Source of the DNA: Phalacrocorax aristotelis
Taxonomy: Eukaryota > Chordata > Aves > Suliformes > Phalacrocoracidae
Direction of reading: 5' to 3'
Assembly (NCBI RefSeq): GCF_949628215.1
Contig: NC_134277.1
Span: 26,363,179-26,427,178, forward strand
Length of the DNA: 64,000 bases
Numbering within the stretch: the stretch's first letter is position 1; every line of letters begins with the position of its first letter. Below are positions 49,887 to 63,100 of the stretch, in pieces. The notes below the pieces were generated by a model. It had not been told where the DNA came from. It saw only the letters and a program-made list of their open reading frames with translations, and did not search any database. The position numbers were made by a program, and so were the translations under genes.

Positions 49887-52800
49887 TTATGATGCATTCA
49901 CCTCACTGGAGTTTTGGCTGGATGACATGTGAGAGTCCAGATTCTCCTTGCATTTCTCCAGATCATGGAAATACGGGTGAGAGAGGGCAACATAGGCAGA
50001 TATTCTCTTGGCTGGATTGAAGGCTAGGCATTTCTGTAAATATGAAAAGAAGTTGGTTTTAACCAAATTGTACAGTTAACAGTGCTAACATTGCATATAT
50101 ACATTAATGCATGACACCTTCAGTTTATGGTCGGTATGAGACACAACAGAATCTTAGTAGGTGCTGCATGATAAGATGGCCATCCATATTAAAATAAGCA
50201 GTGGGGTCATAGTGTATGAATATGGCCTCCCCAAAGCTAATAGAAAATAACAAGTTGGAAAATTCAAGTATTCATAGTTTAGGAAATCCCAGAATGCAGG
50301 TTTTCTTGAATTCACATGCTCAGGACATCTGTCTCACAGACTGCAGGGAGCAACCATTCATGAACAACCTTTGAATCCCCTCGGTGTTCAATGCGCTGTT
50401 CTTTTGTGGTAATACGAACATGGACGGCATCATAAGATTCATTCCTAGGCTCAGCATTTCTATAGGTGTTTGGTCTTTGACTTCATAGCCTTTGTAAGCT
50501 AATGTTTTGTGTTCAGTTTCTCCCTCTTCTTCCTAGTTGTACTTTGCTTGCTTTCTTTCCAGATCTTTATCCCAGCCTTTGTCCAGCCAGCACTGAAAAC
50601 TCTCCCATAGCCCTGTGTTTTATACCTTGTTCTTCTCTTCCTTCATTCATCTCCAAATAGTATTCTTCCTACTACCCTTATCTAACGACTTCCTACTCCT
50701 ACTTTCTTTTCTTGTGTCAAAATGTCTATCACTTAACTTCTGAAATTTAATTCAGTTACTTCCAGTCCTACTCTCCCCTTTCACCTATGGCTCCCAGTTC
50801 TCATCTCTTTGCCTCACAGGAACAGCTTCCCTTCCCACCTCACCTTCTAGGCATACATATTTGTCTTCTTCCTCCCCCCATCATGCCTCACACTCACTGA
50901 GATCTCTGCCATATTTTATTCCTTGTTGTTCCAGGAATCTAATTCTTGTCCCATGTCTAGCTTCCATTTCTAGGCTGCCTGCAAGCACAACAGATGCTTT
51001 TCTCCCCTGTCATTTCAAGAGTCCAGATGTAGTCCAGCTTATCGCAGCTGGGAGCTGCAGTCATAAGGACAATGGAGGACATTCTGCTGTTCTGTACAGA
51101 TAATGTTGGCCAGATATAGCAGTTCAGGGAGTCCCTGAAGGGATACAGCAAGTCTTTCAAGAGTTGCACTGAGCCCACTCTACTGAGCCCATGTCAACCA
51201 AGGTCTTTTAAAGGCTTCCAGAGGAAAAATTTCGCTAGATTTCAACAAGCACAGCATAAGGCAAACCAAGGCAAGGCCATTCCCTATATTCCATTCCAAG
51301 ACTGAACTTCAGGGCTGGGGTTTATAACATAACCACAAAAATGATGGAAATAATTTAATTGAATTCAGTGTTACCAGTTGTACCAGCACAATTTGTTTCC
51401 ATTTAATCCTGCCACTTGTAAGAGGCAACAATTGGTGAATTCCAGATCTCAATTTTTCAGCATTCAGTAGAAGGCATGCAGATGTAATCTGCCCCTACGG
51501 CCAATTTTCTGCTTTGTACTGGGTCCACTATACCATGAAAAATGGTAGATCAATTTTTGTTCTCACATCAGGCTTATACTGTAAGAATGGCTGAATCAGG
51601 GGCACAACAGTGGTCAGTAATGATCTAAGCACAAGGTCTAAAGACAGATCGAACAGGTACTTGCCTGACCAGTTTCCTATTCTCTAACTCTTCTTAGCTC
51701 TGACACCTCTTGAGCCAAAGTGGTATCTTTGTGCTGGTTTCACAGATTCACATGACTTTACCTACTTTTGATCTTTTCTTTAATAACCCCATTAAATGGA
51801 AACATAAATGTTTCTTTGCGTGTTGCATGCACACTGGGAACTATCAGTCACATGGCTTGGAGAACAACAAATAGAAACTCACAAGAAGCAAGTCTTTGCC
51901 CAGTTCATCAATATCTGGTACAAATTTTTCAATAGGTTGTGCGGGTCTGGAAGCGAAAGCATTTCTTGGAAGGGCAACGTCATTAGGCCAGTCCTCTTCT
52001 TCTGGGAGCCCAATTACACTGTGAAATTAAAAACATAACATTATGTCTGAACATTTATGTAGTCTCCCCTTTATATTGATTATACTGAGTGGCAGTTTAC
52101 TTTGTAAGTCTTTCTGTTTAAATGAGATTAATCGTAGAGTAGTGCATTGATCTCTGTGAATAGAGGCTGATGAGTGTAGGTCCTCAGTGTGCTTGGTAGA
52201 AATCATTCTGTGGCCGGTGCAATCTTCTGGCCTAGGTCTCAGTTTTCTTAGCCTTTTTGTTGAAAAAGGGCTGAGTGCTTTGAAGAAAGTTGCTCAGCTC
52301 TTGACTGGATGGTGCAAGATATGTCACTCCAGAATGATTAAAAGCAGTAAGTTTCAAAGGGGAATTGCATGCAAGGATCTTTATTCACAAGAATAGGGAC
52401 TAAGAGAAAAGTGTGGGTCAAGATGAGGGTAAGGCAATAAAAGGGATGTTTCATAATGCTTCAAAGCTATGTGCAGTAATTGTTGCCCAAATTTAAACAA
52501 TTAATTTGCTTTACAATACAGGTTTTAAAGTCTCAGTTCAGAAGTGGCATAGGCCTTGAGTGTCTTTATGGTTTTACTTTCAACTGTATTTTAGTTTTTC
52601 TTTACCCTTTAATAGAATATTTTAATTTATTTCTTTAATTTATTTTTTTATTCTTTAAATCCTAGAAGATATTTATACGTATTAAATAATCATGCTAAGG
52701 TTTAAAACCCAAATAAATGGTAGGTAAACCTGCAACGATGGATCATATCTCATACATTTTTAGTCTGATGCTAATATTTGTGGGGTTGAAATGCCAGTTT

Positions 52801-55695
52801 CTGATGGAAATTCTGGAAAAGACCATACATTACTTGTCAGGATTAAGGGAAAATAATTTTTTACAGCTTGTAAAATCGAGATTTTTAATGGAAATGCTGA
52901 CAGGGTAAGGCAAGAAGGAACATGAAAAAGCGTCACTAGGGAGCAGCATTGACCTTCCTTCTTACTGAGGTTGGTAATAAGACCGGGTGAGGCCATGGGC
53001 CAAACACTTTGATGTAAATCATACGTTACCTCGTGAATTTAGTGGAATTACTCCACATCTACCTACATGGATTTTAGATTGTAATTTTTCTTACCTAAAA
53101 TACTTCTGAAAATTAATGTGTCCTCAAAGCAACAGCATGGCAGAAGGGCAAAGCGATTAAAATCTCAGGACAATTTAATTTTACTATGTCTGGAGATATC
53201 ACAGCTCTTGGGAAATGATAAGTTAAATTTGCACGAAAAATTGAATTTTACTTTTATCGTCACTAGTACAGTGGGGGTATGGGGTGGTTAAAGCCATGCG
53301 ATTAGCTGTTAGAGGATCTGAACCCGTATTAGCTATAATACAAATAGCACCGTAGGAAGATGGGGGAGTTAAATATTTTAAATAACAATGGAGTTTAACC
53401 TGCCATTCAAATGTGTTTGGCTAGTCCCAGGTTTTTTTAACGTTTGCATGAGAGAGCATGAACAGGGCAGAATAAGCACAAGCACAGGCAAAGCTAACAA
53501 AAAGAAAAAAGGAGACGGCCTGTCAGACAGGTAGGGTGGACAAGACTGAGAGTGGAAAGGAGAGACATTTTTAGTTACACACTTATGAAGGACTCAACTC
53601 TTGATAATGAGCGCCTCAGTAGATGCCCTCTCTCTGGTCTGGTAGCACTACCATTTCAGTGACTAAGTTTGGGAGTATCTTGGATGAGTTTCACCTCCTG
53701 CCAAAGGTTCAGACCTGGTCTTGAGAAATGCTGAGTACTTTCCACTCCCATTGATCACAATGGGAGACAAGTCTGCTCAAACCATTGCAGCATTGAGCCT
53801 GAAATCTATGAGGATATCCCACACGCTGATGGTGTCCTGGGAAAGTTGGAAATTGTTTTGGGCCACCTCCGAGGCATTTACCCTCAAACACGGTGGAATT
53901 TTGCATGAAGCAAATCAGAATGCACAGGTAACGCAAAGGAAGACCACAGCCCAATTATCTGAAGGAATGCATCAGTCCAGATTGCACAAAAATCCTGAAA
54001 CTACTTTCTGTCCAAATTAGTCTGCAGAATGAGTCACTAATGTAGAAAGAAACAATCCTCCTACAAGAAGAGCTATGCCTAACTGTAGGGGGTTCTCCAG
54101 CTGTGAAAACACAAAATAAACACTAGTTAGCATAACAACCCCCCCCCCCCCCCCAAGAAAAAATTTTGCACTATTTAAGGAGAACTGCACTAAAGAGGCA
54201 AAAACAAACTTTCTCTTTAAGTAGATGTGCAATAAGGAATTTCTTCTAATATTAGCATGGCATTTTCTCTTCTTGATGAATTCTTTTCTGCACAGGTAAT
54301 CTCGGCCCCTAGGGATGGAAAGATCCCCATTGGAGGCTGCGGTTAGCAGCTATGGGATTAATCCTAGGCCAGTTAATCAAAATAATTTACAAAGTCACAG
54401 CTATGTCTTTTTAAATTATAAAATATGTTGCATGTATCAAAACTGTCTTCATTTAATAAGCAGAATATTGTAGGACTAAAGGAGTAGCTTTGGCAGAAGA
54501 ATTAAAAGTAAACTTTCAGGACTGATTTTTCTGGATTGGGCAGGAAGAGCTATTCAGCGCATGACAAATTAACCACGCAAGTGAGTCACATACACTGGTA
54601 TGGTATGCAGGAAGGGGAAGTCAACTGTGTGAAATCAAGACCTGCAATTTAGGAACTTCATATTAAATAATGAAAATGCTTAGAAACAGATCTGTTATGA
54701 TTTGAGAACTGGAAAAACAGAGAACTTCATTATTAGTTCTTTTTAAGCTCTTCTCCTTAGAAATTTTACTATCTCTTAGGAATATCTTCAAAAGCATAAT
54801 ATTTCAGCCCCCCCCTCCCCCCCCCCGCTACCTATCTCTTATTTCATCGAGATCCCTGGATCCCTGCAGCCCCTCCAAACAAAAAGGGAAGCCAGAGGTG
54901 CATAGGCAAATGGGCATTCATTCTCTCCAGCTGGGACTGGCCCTATGTGGCTTTGATTTCCTATGATACCTACATCAGATCTTAAATTTCCATGATTCTT
55001 ATACATTTTGTAAAATGGTTTTAAAATAAAGCCAATTAGTTCATCTCTCACAAAGCACATGTTAAAATGCTGATATTCCTTCTGTTCTCACAGTTACCTT
55101 CCTGACCAAAATATGGACTGTTAATCATTTTAACAGGCTACACATATATTTTAAAAACTAAAATATTCTCTTAGGTACAGAAGCCTTTTCTGCAAAGAAG
55201 CTATTGGTAATCATCTTAGGGATTTCAGTTGCATAACAATTTTAAAGTATTCTAACGTTTTCTGAAATACACAAAGAAATTACTGAAAAATAAAACCCCT
55301 GTGTCTGTTTATGTGAAAAGAAACTCTTGGATCTAACTGTTCAGGAATATGCATGAGTAGTACATGCACAATATGTTTAAGAGATTTAAGAAGCCTGAAA
55401 CAGAAGTCTCTCATAACTTCCTGGTGATGGCTGTTAGTTCTGCAGAACTATGTTCCATGTTGCTTCCTCCTCCCACTCTGACACAGAATACACGGAAATA
55501 TTATGTTGCATACGGTAGCAATAGGAAATATGTTCTAGGAATACTTTGTTCTAGTCACATTATTGCATAAAAACATGGCAAAGAAACCTCACAGTGTTTC
55601 AATATTAAACAGATATTGACATAATGCAACTAGTTATTACTTACTCAAAGATTTTTCCTAGCTGATCAACATCTGAATTTCCACGGAAGAGTGGT
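49887..55695 (-). CDS. CDK6: CDK6, last three coding exons (5' part outside window)
   Basis: Three minus-strand exons: 55645-55695 (51 nt), 51883-52018 (136 nt) and 49887-50033 (147 nt with stop). Together they encode about 111 residues, the C-terminal third of cyclin-dependent kinase 6, the G1 kinase that pairs with D-type cyclins to phosphorylate RB. PLFRGNSDVDQLGKIF, VIGLPEEEDWPNDVALP, KFVPDIDELGKDLLL and KCLAFNPAKRISAY are hallmark CDK4/6 C-lobe motifs. The Arg of AKRIS is the conserved subdomain XI residue. The tail LSHPYFHDLEKCKENLDSH is CDK6-type, not CDK4. The end NSSEVNAS differs slightly from human. Phases agree: the first exon starts at codon position 3 of Lys and the split Asp joins VIGLP. 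The exon before (ending AEMFRRK in human) was not found and should lie beyond 64000. Confidence 0.98.
50034..51882 (-). other. CDK6 last intron
   Basis: A GTGAGT...TTTACAG intron. It has a pyrimidine-rich stretch at 50500-50900 on the plus strand. No repeat or gene was recognised. Confidence 0.8.
54139..54154 (+). repeat. Poly-C tract (C16)
   Basis: An uninterrupted run of 16 C in a CDK6 intron, G16 on the transcribed-sense strand. It is likely length-variable and error-prone in assembly. Confidence 0.95.
54808..54826 (+). repeat. Poly-C tract (C8 T C10)
   Basis: A second C-run, 650 bp from the first, interrupted once by T. Confidence 0.95.
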
Positions 55696-57115
55696 CTGAA
55701 AGAATAAAGAAATATTTTTAGGATGTGACTTGCTTTAATTAATGTGAATTTACATTTGTCATTGACAGCTGCCAACGTAAGGTGAAAATGTTATTTTTTT
55801 TGAGACCTCACTTCTTCTGCCTCCATGTTTTATCCAGTCTGTGAGTGTACCTTTCAAGTTTCTGCTAGAACTGATAGAAAGGGGGACAGATGACACATAT
55901 TTTTGAATATGCTACTTTTGAAAATTTAATTGCATCCTTTAACATGAAATAACTTCCTCTCTCTCAGCTGATACTATCCTATGAATTATATCATTAACAA
56001 AATAGTTTTCATTATAAAGAACATACTTAAATAGCTGTTTAGAGAGACAATAACAGAGTGAATGTCATGAAATCAATTAAAACATAATAAAACTAGAGAT
56101 TAATTATTATGGATATAAATTCAAAATTAAATTTCTTGTATATTATATATTGGAAATGTGTTCCTAGGTTTAAGGGGTCAAATAAATGACAATGGATTTA
56201 TGAAGGTCTGTAAAGAATGGGTTGTGAAACAGTACAGAATTTACCTTGAAGGAGAGGAATACTTCTGCTGCGTAAATAAATAAATGTTCAGGAAAGAAAC
56301 AAATTAATAGGCTGAATGTCCAAAAGGCTTTCAGAAAAAAAACGACAACTAAAAATACTTTCAGAGAGTGGTACACACTTTTTCTTTCCAAAGTGCAATT
56401 TCAAATATTTTCACTCATCATTTATAAAATACTAGTGCCTATGAAATTCAGATTTGTAAGACTGTGTGGCTATATTGCCATCTTTGTGTTGAATTCAGTC
56501 AGGTGTGATAAACAGTGTGATTTTATGTTCAAACTCCCAAGACATTTCAACAGATTACTGATGGATGATTAAGGATCCAGCCAAGAATGAGGGCATCTGT
56601 GAAGATCAGGCCCCAGATGTTGTGTACCATTTTGGTTCAACAAATGGTAGATTACTCCAAGAAACACAATTCCGACACACTGCAAACTGAGATATTATCT
56701 TGACTGATAGCTGGGCCACACCTCTTCTGGAGCACAGCTCTCGGAGTACAGTGCATGCTTTAAACTTACGGTTAGTTCTCAAAACTGATCAACTGAGACC
56801 TGTGACTTGACAAACAATGCATATTCCCATGTTTTCATTGGCAGCCTTTGGAGAAACGTCAGTTCTCCTGTCTCTCTCTGCATACTCCTTTTCTTCTGTC
56901 TGATACAGGTCCTTAACAGCAGTGATAGCCAAAGACATAATTTCACCGTTGCTCTTCATAGGCAAAGACCTCTCCCATCTACACTGGGAGAACAAGGAGT
57001 ACTCAGCTATGGCCCTTCCCCTCTCATTGCCCATACGCAGGAGGAGGTGTAGGATCTGGATCTCCTTTTGCTAACCATGAGTTAATTCTGAAAAATGGCC
57101 CTTCACATCCTGAAG

Positions 57116-57172
57116 CATTCACATTCACATTCACATTCACATTCACATTCACATTCACATTCACATTCACAC
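57116..57172 (+). repeat. (CATTCA)n microsatellite
   Basis: About nine perfect copies of a hexamer in a CDK6 intron. Confidence 0.97.
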
Positions 57173-59582
57173 TCTCACATAGACAATAGCTCCATGTCAC
57201 TGCCTACCTTGTGGGTCCACACCAAATACAGTAAGTAGATGCAGAGCACTGTGACATTTCTCAGTTAGACTTAATAATCTCTGCAGAAATCTGTGCTACT
57301 GAGAAAAAGAGCAGAGCAATAACTGGAAGACATGCTGACCATCTTTGATGAACTAAACATGCATTTTGTCTCTTTCATGTTCGCTGCCATTCAAGTCATG
57401 TCGTATCCACTTACATTGCAAACTGCTTTGCACAGGGAAATTGAGAGAACAATTTCGTCAAGTCTGATTTGAAACCCTACAACATCAGATTGAAACTGAT
57501 GGGGTAAATGCAGTAGCCTGTTACTTGTCCATAGAGGGCTTTATTTATTTTGATTCCAAATAAATCATAAATAACGGGATGCACTGCTTCCTAGATATCC
57601 ATGATATTTACTAACTGCATCCTCTTTGGCAAGACCGTTTCAACTCATACTTAGAGGTTTCTGTATTTTTTTAGGCTTTAAGGCATCCAGCAATACTGGC
57701 TTCTACAAACAAATAAATCTTAACTTCACTCAGACAGGTGCAACTACTTCTGCTGTAAGTTTTGAGCCTGATTTTCAAAATGGTCAGTAGCTACAATCCT
57801 AGTATTGTTTGTGGCAGCAGACACAGTCCATATCTTCCAAAGTGAGACAATATGACAATCTTAGACATGTTTTTTGAATGACTACTTAAAATTATTAACA
57901 TAAGGCTACTTTGAGTATTTAGTTTTGGCTCCAGCATTAGAATATTGGGGCCTTTTAAACTAACAAAATCTACACAATCAAATGATGCTATCCATGCAAA
58001 TGGAAAGCTGATTTAATGTTTTAAAATGTATGCTGAACCTTGTGTTAATGTGAAAGCTTGGCAAAGTGAGCCTTGTCTGCAAATCACCTTAGGCAGTGTC
58101 ATGCCAAAACAAGTATGATTCTTGGGATTTTTGAGGCAGGTTTTTCCCATCGTTGCTGCTGCCTCAGATTCACTAAGGGCTGAAGCAAGAATTTAAATTC
58201 TTTTGAATATATAATTATACAACACAAGGTGACCTTCCAACATACTTTGATATTTCATCATAATGAAGTGTTATTAATTAATCTTTCAGCCTCCTATCCA
58301 TCCCACCATCATGACTACAACAGAATGCCAACTCCAGGTTAGGCACCACTAACGTAATGAAATTTGCCTCATGAATTTTGGCTGGAGGTTCAATTGGAAT
58401 ATTGGACGGATGATTGGGGAAGTAGATCCACTTAATCAGCAGCCGTATGAAGATCACACATTTTGGCACTAGTTAATCTTTGGTAAATACTTGCCAGCAC
58501 TGCAAGTCCAGTACAAGAAAACCTTCACTTCAAGCCATTTAAAAAAAAATTCTATTCTTAAAGGTGGACATCAGCTTCCCCAGTACGACTGAACTGAGAG
58601 CATACTCAGCAGCCACAGAAATGCAAAATTTCACCTTTGTTCTTGGTATCTTTCGCTTGACTCACTCACCCACTCACTCCCTGAGGTTTATTTATGCAAG
58701 CTCAATCCAGAAGTGCTTAACTGGGGATGTGTTCTCTTTGTGATGATAATCTGTGTAAGACTGGTTAAACTCTGAGAGTCTGATTTTGTAGAATTCCTTT
58801 TTTTCCTTGAGAAAGGCATGGAACTGGATTAATCTCCTGTGGTAGAAGATGTGAGTCTGTCCTCTGACTTCAACTCCTAAAATCTGTGCGTACATGTGTC
58901 TCAGGAAAGATGGATAGTCCAATGATGGAAAGGGCTCTCCATGCAGACCCACTTGCCTTTTGTGTAGTTCCTTGATCCTCTCAACATTCCCTGACTTTGC
59001 TTCCTACAAAAATCCATGCTCTGAGGGCTCCAACACCATTGCTGTTACAAAACACGTACTTGAGTAGGGAAGAAGGTGGGACCTGAGATTTACTCAAGAA
59101 ATCTCAGATGTTGCTGTGTCCCCATAATTTCCTATTTTTGTTGGTTGCCGCTTCTTTGATTTTTTAGGGAAACGGGAGGAGGAAAATGTTGCAGGGAATC
59201 TGCAAGTGTCCATCGTGTTTGACCACTCCTTCTCCAGGCCTTGGAGCTTGACCATTATCTACCGCCTCTGGAATGGTGTCCACTGAATGGAAGAAAACCC
59301 CTTTCATGTCTAATGTAGGACCAGAATGCCCTTAGCCTACAGATACGAAGATGAGTTGGAGGCACCATGTTACTACCCTGTGCTGCTAAAATAAACTCCT
59401 GCTGAGTCAATAAGCATGTACCTTAGTTCCTGAGGTACAAAATGTGCAGCTGCACAGTTAAATGAATATTAGCTATGAGTCTGCATTGTGACTATTTTTC
59501 CAGGATAAATCTATCTACCTTTTTATATGGCAGTCCAACACAAACATGCATATAACTTCTGGGCTGCATGCGGAACAGCATT

Positions 59583-60156
59583 ACCAGCAGGTTGAGGGAG
59601 GCGATCCTTCCCTCTTCTTAGCACTGATGAGGCCACACCTGGAGCGCTGGGTCCAATTCTGAGTTCCCCAGTACAAAAGTGACATGGACATACTGGAGAG
59701 ACACCAGGAAAGGGCCACAGAGGTGATTAAGGGACTGGAGCATCTGACATATGAGGAAAGGCTGGGAGAGCTGGGACTGTTTAGCCTAGAGAAGAGAAGG
59801 CTCAGGGGGGATCTTTTTAATACATATAAACACATGAACGGAGGGTGCAAAGAAGATGGTGCCAGGCTCTTTTCAGTGGTGCCCAGTGACAGGACAAGAG
59901 GCAACGGGCACAAACAGAAGCACAGGAAGTTCCCTTTGAATGTAAGGAAACATTTTTTACTGTGAGGGTGACCGAGCACAAGCACAGGTCGCCCAAAGAG
60001 GTTGTGGAGCCTCCCGCTTTGGAGATATTCAAAAGCCATCTGCACATGGTCTTGGGCAACCAGTTCTAGGTGGTCCTGCTTGAGGCGGGGTGGGGTTGGA
60101 CCAGACGATCTCCAGAGGTCCCTTCCAACCTCACCTGTTCTAAGGTTCTGTGATAA
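59583..60156 (+). mobile_element. CR1 LINE, 3' portion
   Basis: About 570 bp of CR1 3' end in forward orientation. CCACACCTGGAGCGCTGGGTC, GGACATACTGGAGAGACACC, GAGGCAACGGGCACAAAC and the terminal CAGAGGTCCCTTCCAACCTC with TTCTGTGAT are typical. A broken reverse-transcriptase C-terminal reading frame remains (LERHQERATEVIKGLEHLTY near 59690-59750, then LGLFSLEKRRLRGDL). It is antisense to CDK6. Confidence 0.95.
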
Positions 60157-63100
60157 TACAGAAATAAAAATACAGATCACAATATAATGTTGCAACATAA
60201 AACCTCACAAATCCTGAAAAAGTTTCCATCTGCTTATAGTTTAAAAGGACTTTCACCACTAATCTTCTGGCTGAAAGGCTCTCATGCTTATATGTAGCTG
60301 AACAAATTAGATTTCACCATTCAGCAACTTTAGGCTCTCTTCTCTTGTCCAAAGGAATATACTCAGCTCATGATGTTGTTTCACGCTGAGTTTCACCTTC
60401 ACTGAATATTCCATCTATCTGAACTGGATATTGGTGTCTGAAAGGTTGAGTACTTTATTTTATAGATGCTGTGTTTCATGTCTGTGCTACTCAGTAAAAA
60501 TTGAGATATATACCTTTCCCAAGCAAGTCTCCATGAAAAAAATTTCCCTGGTGCAACTCCTTGGATATGCCAAAGCAATTCTAAAAATATTGTGTACATC
60601 GACAATGCAATGACACCCAAGAGATAAATGAGGTTTAACTGTAAACCAACCACATTACTTCTAGACTTCACTTTCAGCCTTTGGTCTACAAAGGAAAGAG
60701 GGTCTGCAACTTTTCATAAGAAAAGTTAGGTTTTTCAGAAAGAATGGAATTAAAGGTATTGATAAGCACTCCTCTAGTCTATACTGCAGTGCAGACACAA
60801 GGAAGAAAATAGTCTCATAAAACCACATGCATTGAGGAAACGATTTCTGCAGGTCTGATAGTGGCTGACAGTTTGAACCAATTAGTGACACTCTGATTAG
60901 AAACTATCTTTCAATTTCTGTCACTGAGTTATTAAACTACAGGTAAAATGGATACGTGGAAGAAAGGTCATGTGAAGAAAAACAATACTGAAAAAAAAGT
61001 CAAGAAATTATCTTTATAACCAAAATATATTACAGATCTATCATGACAATTCTGGACTTTCCAATACAAGCATCTCCAAGACTAGACAAGCCTTGTATCT
61101 TTCCAGATATGTGAGAAACAACTTCCAAAATAACTATCTGGATTCTTTCTGCGAGGCCATTTGCTCAGCATGGTGACAACAGCAGATGGGAATCCCATTC
61201 CCTTCGTTGTTATCACATAAAAACAATAAGGATAATCTCTTGATTACTGCCTTGAATATATGTCCAATATTCTCAGTGAACAGTCTGTATATTGGCAATC
61301 CACATGTACTCAGTGAAGTCATACAAGAACTCCCTAAAATAAAAAGAGCATCATGGGTGGGAAAGGTACAACTTGTTTTTTGGGCAAGTAGGGCTTAGGC
61401 AGTCTGGTTGAAGAGATGGCAAGGAGAAGTGCTGGGAAGAAAAGCAGTGGTTTCAGAACAGGTAACTGCTGCTTTGAAGGCATTAGACATCATGGGGTCG
61501 GTGTTGAAAGATGAAGTCCATGATAATTTGACATAGTGGAGAGAAAAATGTAAAGGGAAAGAATATAGCAGCAGTCTACAGAAGTGGTACAAGGAATCTG
61601 AGGATTTGGTAAGGTTGTAGTAGTTACATCTAGGACATTGTATGTCTGTGTGTATATGAGCAACGAGGTGATGGTGAAGAAACTAAAAAAAGCTAAAGCC
61701 AAGAAACATTTGCCAAGGAATCCTGCATCGTGCCACGGGAAACCTGCCAAGCTACATAGTCTGTGACTCAGAGATATATTTAAATGATGTTTTTTTTTCT
61801 TTTCATATTAGAAAATGTGAATAGCTGGCAAATAATTTTGTCAGATTCTTAGTTACTTGTTATGAATAAAATATTTTCATTTTCAGAATTAAAAACAAAC
61901 AAGACCTAAAACTAGAATTATGAGATGACTAGAAATAACATGATCTGGACTGTCCTGTGGAAACCTTTATTCAGAGGGATTATTTCTGAGCTGATTCCTC
62001 ACCCTCGTTCCCACCACTGCTTCTCTTTGACAGATCCCTGGGACAATTCTGTACTGCAGGCATGAAAAGAGAAACTAAGGCAAGATAAAAGGAAAAAACA
62101 TGTATCACTGCTTAAGGATGAAGACCATTGGCCATTCTGATAGGTAAAATGGATATGGTACAGTATAAAACCTTAATCTGAAAACAGGCCACAGCTGACA
62201 ACATTGCACGCTTTGGACAGTTACCCACTTCCAGTCACAAGTGACTTGCCTCAGCTGTTGTGCAATTCAGAGTTCTCATTTTAAACGTAACATTCTTTGT
62301 ACTTCTCCCTCTCCTTTCCCTTTAATAATATCTTTGTGTGGGTGGGTGCCAGACACAGCATAGGAAGAAGTTACTTCATGTAGAGCTTATTATACTTGAT
62401 CGCAAATTGCTCAAAACTTTAAAGAAACTTATCTTCTCTTCTACATATAAGAAGAAAGATGACATAGATAAACATTATGACTGAGGAAATACTCTTCAGC
62501 TCAAATCTGACAGAAAACAGATCAGCCATCTTGAGTTTCTCATTTTAGTCTTTAACAGCCCAACTGTTTTACTCAAAATCTGTGATTCTTCAAGTAGGAT
62601 AGTACCACAATAACTAATACTATCTCTAAGATCACTGTGGCTGTGTCAGCATTAATCTATTATTAGAATCAGATCTAATGCATCAAAGGGATTCCAATAA
62701 TTATTATTTTCTCTGGAGTTTCTTATGTTACCCAGTAGACAGAAGCAGATAAAGAAAAACAGGTAGTTTATAAAAACCTACCGCAAACTTCCAGTGCTGT
62801 AGTGTGTTGAATTTGCTCCCCATTACTACTTAAAATGAAGTAAATTAATTCTAAAACTAAAGATAATATTCTGACCCCCAAATGCACATACAGTCTATTT
62901 CCTAAGAAACATACGGGATTTCTGCCTGAACTGAGAAAGCAAGGTGCTTTCTGAGCTGTGTGTAGATACAAGCCAACAAGGGAAAGACCCAGCTGGTACA
63001 GCAAGCTTCCAGGACACTGTTCATATAGGGGTCTGAAGCTGCTAGAAATGTGGCTGGAAGCTGCAAGCCACTGGTGTGCAAGAGGAGTTAAAAGGTAAAA

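Larger units (their letters stand above)
52019..55644 (-). other. CDK6 penultimate intron
   Basis: A GTAAGT...TTTCACAG intron. It contains C-runs at 54139-54154 and 54808-54826. No gene was seen. Confidence 0.8.
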
